This document shows, in pieces, positions 7,920-12,057 of a stretch of 12,057 bases of DNA. The first letter of the stretch is position 1, and each line of letters begins with the position of its first letter. Both the position numbers and the translations under genes were made by a program. The notes beneath the pieces are model-generated. The model was not told the origin of the DNA, ran no database searches, and saw nothing but the letters and a program-made list of their open reading frames with translations. The DNA is from CAZEIW01 sp964512305 (GTDB taxonomy: Bacteria > Pseudomonadota > Gammaproteobacteria > Burkholderiales > Burkholderiaceae_F): the NCBI GenBank assembly GCA_964512305.1, contig CAZEIW010000172.1, forward strand, positions 1 through 12,057, given 5' to 3'.

Positions 7920-8546
7920 CTACGCCAGGCTGCGAACGGTTGAATACAGCGCTTCGGTCCGATTGCGCACGCCGAGAACGCGAAACGCGATCGCGAGGTG
8001 CGCCTTGACCGTTCCCTCCGAAATCCCGAGTTCGCGTGCGATGACCTTGTTCGGCTTGCCCTGCAGCGCGCGTTCGAGCACCTCGCGCTGACGCTGGGTG
8101 AGCTGCGACACCGCGGTCGCCGATTCCAGCCGCGCCGCGGGCGCCTCTTCGGGCGCATCGGCGAGCGCGATCGGCGGCAGGTAGATGCCGCGCGCGAGGA
8201 CGAGCCGCAATGCCGGCACCAGGATGTCCGGGTGCGACGACTTCGGAATGTAGCCCGCCGCGCCGTGATCGATGACCCGGCGTATCAGCGCCGGATCCTG
8301 TTCGCCCGACACGGCGACGACCGGGACGTCTTCGAAGGTGGCCTTGATGGCGGCGAGCGCTTCAACCCCGCTCACATCGGGCAGCTGCATGTCGAGCAGC
8401 ACGAGGTCGAAGGCGCGGTCGGCCTGTGCAACGGCTTCGGCACAGTTGTTCGCGTGCACCACTTCGATCGACGCGTCCAGGGCCGACAACAGCACGGCGA
8501 AGCCGGCTCGAAACATCGGGTGATCGTCCACCAGCAGCACGCGCAT
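7920..8546 (-). CDS. LuxR/NarL-type response regulator
   Basis: The 208-residue product is a two-domain transcription factor. The receiver (1-120) has the acidic pair Asp7/Asp8 in LLVDDHP, acceptor Asp52 in LVLLDMQLP, Ser80, and Lys102 in IPKSS. An Ala/Glu-rich linker (about 128-146) joins it to a LuxR helix-turn-helix (149-200) with LTQRQREVL and NKVIARELGISEGTVKAHL, the recognition-helix signature. It should be phosphorylated by the kinase encoded directly downstream and bind DNA as a dimer. Start ATG 8546 was chosen because the receiver begins there and GGAGGG lies five bases upstream; the frame stays open 39 codons further, but that extension looks like no known domain. The likely target is its own operon. 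The inverted repeats at 8703-8823 are candidate sites, which is inference from position only. Confidence 0.94.
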   Translation of the reverse strand: MRVLLVDDHPMFRAGFAVLLSALDASIEVVHANNCAEAVAQADRAFDLVLLDMQLPDVSGVEALAAIKATFEDVPVVAVSGEQDPALIRRVIDHGAAGYIPKSSHPDILVPALRLVLARGIYLPPIALADAPEEAPAARLESATAVSQLTQRQREVLERALQGKPNKVIARELGISEGTVKAHLAIAFRVLGVRNRTEALYSTVRSLA

Positions 8547-8551
8547 CGCGT

Positions 8552-8557
8552 CCCTCC
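8552..8557 (-). promoter_or_regulatory. Ribosome binding site of the response regulator gene
   Basis: The minus strand reads GGAGGG five bases before ATG 8546. This strong match decides the start over the upstream in-frame starts to 8663. Confidence 0.75.
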
Positions 8558-8762
8558 GGGTCTCAAAACGGATTCCGGCTGCTTCGGTCCGACTCTCGGT
8601 TCTCAGCTCCACGCCGACAACGATACAGCGGTGCCCGGACGGCGACGAACCGCTGGAAGACATAAACGAAAGTCGTAGGGATAAGCCGCGTCCCGAGCGG
8701 CGGTCGACTTCGATTATGCCGTCGGTCGAATGGTTTCGGAGCCGCGAACGTCGAACAATCGA

Positions 8763-8823
8763 GTCGACTCATCAGGCGAGGAAGGAGGGCGCCGAAGAGG
8801 CGAACTTTCCGGGATGAGTCGAC
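8763..8823. repeat. 11-bp inverted repeat around GTCGAC
   Basis: GTCGACTCATC at 8763-8773 is the exact reverse complement of GATGAGTCGAC at 8813-8823, with 39 bases between. The left copy also lies in the perfect 10-bp palindrome GAGTCGACTC (8761-8770). The spacer is purine-rich (GGCGAGGAAGGAGGG), and the right arm ends 22 bases before the start of the small membrane gene. It could be a pair of operator half-sites that loop, or an RNA stem in the leader of that gene. Neither is shown by sequence alone. Confidence 0.5.
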
Positions 8824-8845
8824 CGAACAACAACTGGAAGCTTCG

Positions 8846-9094
8846 ATGCGCGTTGACTACAGAAAACTGTCGCGTTACGTTCCCGCCGCGGCCACCGTCG
8901 GCGTCGTCGTCATGGTCCTGGCGCTGGGCGTTTTCGAACCTCTGCCCGAGACCAGGCAATCGCATACGGTCGCACGTGCTGCGATACGGCTTGCCGGCTC
9001 CGCCGGCGGCCGGCTCACCGATCGATTCGCGCAGCGCGCGGCCGGCGCCGGCGAGTTCGAGCCGGTCGCCATCCGGCGGGCTGTCGCCGGCTGA
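8846..9094 (+). CDS. Small single-pass membrane protein of unknown function
   Basis: The frame encodes 82 residues. The basic N-terminus MRVDYRKLSR is followed by one hydrophobic segment at about residues 11-30 (YVPAAATVGVVVMVLALGVF), then a polar Arg/Ala-rich tail, which suggests a type II or signal-anchored topology with the tail outside the cytoplasm. GGAAG ends five bases before the ATG and third positions are mostly G or C, as in the neighbouring genes; both support real coding. I recognise no family. The gene is divergent from the regulator operon and converges on the cyclic-nucleotide-domain gene 43 bases away. The main doubt is its short length and that long spurious frames cross this region on both strands. 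Confidence 0.6.
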   Translation: MRVDYRKLSRYVPAAATVGVVVMVLALGVFEPLPETRQSHTVARAAIRLAGSAGGRLTDRFAQRAAGAGEFEPVAIRRAVAG

Positions 9095-9137
9095 TGCGCG
9101 ACTGATCTTTGACCCGCGGGGACGGGCCGCGCGAGGC

Positions 9138-9701
9138 CTATCCCGGCGTCTGCCCGTCCTTGCCGCCCACGAGCATCACGGTCCGGAACAGACGTTCGTC
9201 GGATTCGCGCAGCCTGCGCGAGATCTCCCGACCCATGTTCATCTCGATCAGCGCGAACTGCTCGAGATCCCTCTCGAACACCCGGTGCAGATCCGCGACC
9301 GACAGCGCGACCGCCACGCAGTCCTCGATCGCGCGGACCGACGCGCTGCGCGGAAACAGATCCATCAACGACATCTCGCCGAAGCAATCGCCCGTCTCGA
9401 GGCAGTGGAGCAGGCACTGTCCGCCTTGCCAGCGCTTCAGGACCTCCGCGCGTCCCGATTCCAGCACGTACATCGCGTCGGCCGCATCGCCTTCGCGGAA
9501 GAAGAACTCCTCTCGGGCGACCCGAACCGACCTCGAGAGCCCCAGCAGGAACCGCAGAATGTCGGCGCGGACACCGCCAAAGATGGCCATGCGCTGCAGG
9601 AGCGCGATTCGCCGCCCTTGCGCGTCGTCTTCGCCCGCCGCCGCGGCCGCCGTGGGCCGGGATGCCGAATGCGGACGGGTATTCATCAGCGATCGAGACA
9701 A
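9138..9701 (-). CDS. Stand-alone cyclic-nucleotide-binding domain protein
   Basis: The 187-residue product holds one cNMP-binding beta-roll (about 38-145): FFFREGDAADAMYVLESGRAEVL, then the phosphate-binding cassette FGEMSLMDLFPRSASVRA (107-124) with Glu109 and Arg123 in the positions that contact cyclic nucleotide in CAP-type domains. A C-terminal helix (about 145-170) follows and the protein ends. No helix-turn-helix is present where Crp/Fnr proteins carry one, so it is unlikely to bind DNA in the usual way. It may be a cyclic-nucleotide-responsive partner or an adaptor. The listed start is TTG 9701; ATG 9686 is in frame and neither has a clear ribosome site. The first 30 residues are Ala-rich and low in complexity. 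It is divergent from nnrS across 103 bases. Confidence 0.85.
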   Translation of the reverse strand: MSRSLMNTRPHSASRPTAAAAAGEDDAQGRRIALLQRMAIFGGVRADILRFLLGLSRSVRVAREEFFFREGDAADAMYVLESGRAEVLKRWQGGQCLLHCLETGDCFGEMSLMDLFPRSASVRAIEDCVAVALSVADLHRVFERDLEQFALIEMNMGREISRRLRESDERLFRTVMLVGGKDGQTPG

Positions 9702-9804
9702 GCGCGGTGTTCCGGGAAGACAATCGTCGGTCGATTACCTGGCAAGATTCGCTGCCGCGAGACAATATACATCCGATACGGTTCCGATCCGCGCGAAGGA
9801 TCGC
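9702..9804. promoter_or_regulatory. Divergent promoter region of cNMP-domain gene and nnrS
   Basis: This 103-base gap must hold both promoters. An AT-richer tract at 9761-9772 includes TATACA (9766-9771), a possible -10 for nnrS with no good -35 at the expected distance. AGACAAT occurs twice (9718-9724 and 9760-9766), 42 bases apart. No FNR/NNR-type TTGAT-N4-ATCAA box is present. Confidence 0.4.
9796..9800 (+). promoter_or_regulatory. Ribosome binding site of nnrS
   Basis: AAGGA lies four bases before ATG 9805. It fixes the nnrS start there, although the frame remains open far upstream. Confidence 0.65.
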
Positions 9805-11010
9805 ATGCAATCCCCTGCACCTGTCCGTGCCGGCCCTGAACCGGGGCCCGCCCCACGCGCCGCGCACGGAGTCGCGCTGCTGCGCCTGGGCTTCCGCCCG
9901 TTCTATCTGCTCGCGAGCGTCTTCGCCGCGCTGTCGGTTCCGCTATGGGCGGCGCAGTACGCGGGGTGGCTGCACGCCGCGTACCTCGCCGGCCCGCTGT
10001 GGCATGCGCACGAAATGCTGTTCGGCTTCACGATGGCCGTCGTGTCCGGGTTCCTGCTTACCGCGGTTCGCAACTGGACCGGCAACCCGACGCCGACAGG
10101 CGCGGCGCTGGCCGCGATCGCCGCGCTGTGGGTCGCGGGCAGGGTGCTGGTCCTGACTCCGCTCGGATGGACATCCGCGGTCGTGAACGCGGCCTTCCCG
10201 ATCGCGGTGGCGGCCGGGATCGGGGTGCCGCTGTTGCGCGCGGGCAACCGGCGCAACTACTTCTTCATCGGCCTGCTGCTCGCGCTGGCCGCGGCCGTTT
10301 TCGCCGTCCACCTGACCCGGCTCGGCGCGCTCGACCTGCCGGCGTGGCTCGGGATCCAGATCGCGCTCGACGTCGTGCTGTTCCTCATGACCGTGATGGG
10401 CGGGCGCGTGATCCCGATGTTCACGAACAACGGCGTGCCCGGATGTCGTGCGCGGTCGGTGCCGGGCCTGGAGAAGCTGGTCCTTGCCGCGACGCTGCTG
10501 CTGCTCTTGACCGATGCGGTGCAGTTGCGCGGCGCGCTTCTGGTCGCCGTGCTCGCAGCCGGCTGCGTTGCGCATCTGCTGCGGCTCGCCCTGTGGACGC
10601 CGTGGAAGACGGCGAAGGTCCCGCTGGTGTGGGTGCTTCACGCGGCCTACGCCTGGATCCCGCTGCATCTTGCGCTGCGCGCGTTCTCCGAGCTGGGTTG
10701 GGTTGCCTCGCCGCTCGCCACCCACGCGCTCACGATCGGCGCCATCGGCGGGCTGACGATCGGGATGATGACGCGCACGGCGCGCGGCCATACCGGCCTG
10801 CCGCTGCGGGCCGGCCGCCCCGAGGTTGCCTGCTACCTGCTGGTGCTGGCAGCTGCGCTGGTGCGGGTGTTCGGACCCTGGGCGGCGGGCGGGCACTACG
10901 TCGCGACGGTGCTGGTCTCGGCCGTTCTGTGGTCCTCGGGCTACGCGCTCTACGCGGTGCGCTATTGGCCGGTACTGAGCCGGCCGCGCGCCGACGGCAA
11001 GCCCGGCTGA
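9805..11010 (+). CDS. nnrS: NnrS family membrane protein (nitric-oxide stress)
   Basis: The 401-residue product is almost entirely hydrophobic, with about ten to twelve membrane segments, matching the usual NnrS length of about 400. Family hallmarks are LLRLGFRPFYLLAS (25-38), WHAHEMLFGF (66-75), SGFLLTAVRNWTG (81-93), GRVIPMFTNNGV (200-211) and THALTIGAIGGLTIGMMTRTARGHTG (306-331). The His residues in the HAHEM and GHTG motifs are likely metal or haem ligands. In other bacteria NnrS is a haem- and copper-containing inner-membrane protein linked to nitric-oxide and nitrosative-stress tolerance. I see no denitrification reductase gene in this window, so it probably acts alone or with genes elsewhere. 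The start was chosen from the ribosome site and the start of homology; the frame extends to 9109 but that part lies opposite the cNMP-domain gene. The 105 bases after it contain a GGAGGC/GCCTCC hairpin (11011-11039) with no T-run. Confidence 0.94.
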   Translation: MQSPAPVRAGPEPGPAPRAAHGVALLRLGFRPFYLLASVFAALSVPLWAAQYAGWLHAAYLAGPLWHAHEMLFGFTMAVVSGFLLTAVRNWTGNPTPTGAALAAIAALWVAGRVLVLTPLGWTSAVVNAAFPIAVAAGIGVPLLRAGNRRNYFFIGLLLALAAAVFAVHLTRLGALDLPAWLGIQIALDVVLFLMTVMGGRVIPMFTNNGVPGCRARSVPGLEKLVLAATLLLLLTDAVQLRGALLVAVLAAGCVAHLLRLALWTPWKTAKVPLVWVLHAAYAWIPLHLALRAFSELGWVASPLATHALTIGAIGGLTIGMMTRTARGHTGLPLRAGRPEVACYLLVLAAALVRVFGPWAAGGHYVATVLVSAVLWSSGYALYAVRYWPVLSRPRADGKPG

Positions 11011-11077
11011 GGAGGCTCTCGGTGGAGCGGGGTGCCTCCGGGTGCGGCCGGTCGGTCGGTCTCTCCCCGATAGATAG

Positions 11078-11110
11078 TTGCCATTGGCAGAGAATTATCT
11101 GACAATGGCA
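11078..11110 (+). promoter_or_regulatory. Candidate promoter and autorepression operator of the MarR-GNAT gene
   Basis: A 32-bp dyad centred between 11094 and 11095 pairs 14 of 16 positions: outer arms TGCCATTG (11079-11086) and CAATGGCA (11103-11110), inner arms CAGA (11088-11091) and TCTG (11098-11101), core AATT (11093-11096). It also reads as two similar 11-bp sites, TGCCATTGGCA (11079-11089, a perfect 5-1-5 palindrome) and TGACAATGGCA (11100-11110), with centres 21 bp apart, or two helical turns. TTGCCA (11078-11083) and GACAAT (11101-11106) form a -35/-10 pair with 17-base spacing, so a dimer bound here would block RNA polymerase. That the encoded MarR domain binds it is inference from layout. 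Confidence 0.7.
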
Positions 11111-11115
11111 TATAA

Positions 11116-12051
11116 ATGGCAGACCCCGAATCCCCCGACTGCGTCGCCGCGGTGCGGCGCTTCAACCGCTACTACACGCGCCGCATCGGGCTGTTGGGCG
11201 AGGGGCTGCTGGGCGGCCCATTGACGCTGTCCGAGGCGCGGCTGGTCTACGAGCTCGCCCAGCGGGGCACGGCCACCGCCACCGAGCTGGGCGCCGACCT
11301 GGACCTGGATTCGGGTTACATGAGCCGCCTGTTGCGCGGCCTCGCGGCGCGCCGCCTGGTGTCGAAGCGGCGCTGCGACGACGACGGGCGGCAGGTGCTG
11401 CTCTCGCTCACGCCGTCCGGGCGGAGGGTCTTTGCCGCGATCGACGCGCGCTCGCGCGAGCAGGTCGGCGCCATGATCGAGCGGCTGTCGGGTGCCGAGC
11501 GGCTGCAACTGGTCGATGCGCTTGCGACCACGCAGCGCCTGCTCGACGGGGGCCAGCCGCGGGCGCCCGCGGTGCCGTACGTGCTGCGGCCGCCGCGGCC
11601 GGGCGACATGGGATGGATCGTGCACCGGCACGGCGCGCTATACGCAGAGGAGTACGGCTGGGACGAGACCTTCGAAGCGCTCGTGGCCGAGATCGTCGCC
11701 GGCTTCGTCCGTTCCTTCGATCCGAGGCGCGAGCGCTGCTGGATCGCCGAGCGCGAGGGCGCCGTGGCCGGATCGGTATTCCTCGTGCGCGAGTCCGAGC
11801 GCGTCGGCAAGCTGCGCCTTCTCTACGTCGAGCCCGGCGCGCGCGGCCTGGGCATCGGGCGCCGCCTGGTCGACGAGTGCATCCGGCAGGCGCGCCATTT
11901 CGGCTACTCCCGCCTCACGCTCTGGACCAACGACGTACTGGTCTCGGCGCGCCGCATCTACGAGGCGGCCGGCTTCCGGCTGATCGCGCAGGAGCGTCAC
12001 CACAGCTTCGGCCACGACCTGGTCGGACAGAACTGGGACCTGGAGTTGTGA
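11116..12051 (+). CDS. MarR-type regulator fused to GNAT N-acetyltransferase
   Basis: The 311-residue product joins two known domains. Residues 1-145 are a MarR winged helix-turn-helix: LTLSEARLVYELAQ (36-49), recognition region ATELGADLDLDSGYMSRLLRGLAARRLV (55-82), and wing RRCDDDGRQVLLSLTPSGRRVF (85-106). Residues 155-311 are a GNAT fold, with motif A LLYVEPGARGLGIGRRLVDECI (235-256) binding the acetyl-CoA pyrophosphate through RGLGIG, and motif B around ARRIYEAAGFRLI (278-290). Such fusions are a recurring architecture in proteobacteria and actinobacteria; the substrate is not predictable from sequence. The start ATG 11116 has no Shine-Dalgarno sequence and lies about 3 bases after the expected transcription start, so the mRNA may be leaderless. 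The dyad just upstream suggests autoregulation. The gene is complete; six bases follow the stop. Confidence 0.95.
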   Translation: MADPESPDCVAAVRRFNRYYTRRIGLLGEGLLGGPLTLSEARLVYELAQRGTATATELGADLDLDSGYMSRLLRGLAARRLVSKRRCDDDGRQVLLSLTPSGRRVFAAIDARSREQVGAMIERLSGAERLQLVDALATTQRLLDGGQPRAPAVPYVLRPPRPGDMGWIVHRHGALYAEEYGWDETFEALVAEIVAGFVRSFDPRRERCWIAEREGAVAGSVFLVRESERVGKLRLLYVEPGARGLGIGRRLVDECIRQARHFGYSRLTLWTNDVLVSARRIYEAAGFRLIAQERHHSFGHDLVGQNWDLEL

Positions 12052-12057
12052 ACCCTG

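Larger units (their letters stand above)
8547..8845. promoter_or_regulatory. Divergent intergenic control region
   Basis: This stretch separates the minus-strand regulator-kinase-enzyme operon from the plus-strand small membrane gene, so it must carry promoters for both. Its base composition is less GC-rich than the genes around it. I find no convincing -35/-10 pair. It holds eight TCGA tetramers between 8704 and 8846, three of them within GTCGAC hexamers (8703-8708, 8763-8768, 8818-8823), and an 11-bp inverted repeat described separately. A 69-codon minus-strand frame (8563-8772) crosses it but has no coding character that I recognise. Confidence 0.5.

Noticed and set aside
8547..8663. Upstream in-frame extension of the response regulator by 39 codons.
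   Set aside because: The receiver fold begins exactly at MRVLLVDDHP and GGAGGG sits five bases before that ATG.
8563..8772. A 69-codon minus-strand frame upstream of the response regulator.
   Set aside because: No ribosome site or recognisable feature, and it covers the region expected to hold the operon promoter.
9115..9131. CGCGG/CCGCG hairpin between the convergent small membrane gene and cNMP-domain gene as a bidirectional terminator.
   Set aside because: Only a five-pair stem with no T-run on either side; likely chance in GC-rich DNA.
9740..9755. sigma54-like element upstream of nnrS, starting TGGCAAG.
   Set aside because: The GG and GC pairs are one base too far apart for a -24/-12 promoter, and such spacing is strict.
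9109..9804. In-frame upstream extension of nnrS to 9109.
   Set aside because: NnrS homology starts just after ATG 9805, which has an AAGGA site; the extension lies opposite the cNMP-domain gene and is Ser/Arg-rich filler.
8730..9839. A 369-codon plus-strand frame crossing the small membrane gene and the cNMP-domain gene.
   Set aside because: It overlaps two better supported genes and has no recognisable domain or ribosome site.
11011..11039. GGAGGC/GCCTCC hairpin after nnrS as an intrinsic terminator.
   Set aside because: Six base pairs around a 17-base loop with no T-run; too weak to call a terminator.

Overview
The window looks like chromosomal DNA of a high-GC Gram-negative bacterium, most likely a betaproteobacterium of the Burkholderiales. 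This is inferred from the GC-rich coding bias, a canonical NnrS, a hybrid kinase with an SHDLRQPMH H-box paired with a LuxR/NarL-type regulator, and similarity of the large oxidoreductase-hydrolase to proteins I recall from that group. No species can be named. I see no tRNA, rRNA, CRISPR array, insertion sequence or integrase.

Left part (1-8546). The window opens with the C-terminal end of a TPR protein on the plus strand. Its stop abuts, tail to tail, the stop of a very large minus-strand gene (316-6063, 1915 aa). That gene encodes one continuous polypeptide with three enzyme modules: an FAD-dependent GMC (cholesterol-oxidase-like) oxidoreductase, an alpha/beta hydrolase with a cysteine in the nucleophile position, and a PhoD-like metallophosphatase. 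A stretch of about 320 residues that I cannot assign lies between the first two. Upstream on the same strand are a membrane hybrid histidine kinase (6060-7844), whose stop overlaps the start of the large gene by 4 bases, and a LuxR/NarL-type response regulator (7920-8546). The three genes read as one operon: regulator, kinase, multi-enzyme effector. This is the most unusual part of the window.

Middle part (8547-9701). A 299-base non-coding stretch carries three GTCGAC palindromes and an 11-bp inverted repeat. It separates the regulator from a small divergent gene for a probable single-pass membrane protein of 82 aa. That gene converges on a stand-alone cyclic-nucleotide-binding-domain protein with no DNA-binding domain.

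Right part (9702-12057). Divergent from the cyclic-nucleotide-domain gene is nnrS, for a polytopic membrane protein linked to nitric-oxide stress. It is followed by a MarR-GNAT fusion protein (regulator plus acetyltransferase). Its start codon sits 5 bases after a 32-bp dyad that overlaps a candidate promoter, a layout that suggests autorepression and possibly a leaderless mRNA.

Functions come from motifs read by eye. The substrates of the three-enzyme protein and the signal sensed by its kinase cannot be told from sequence.
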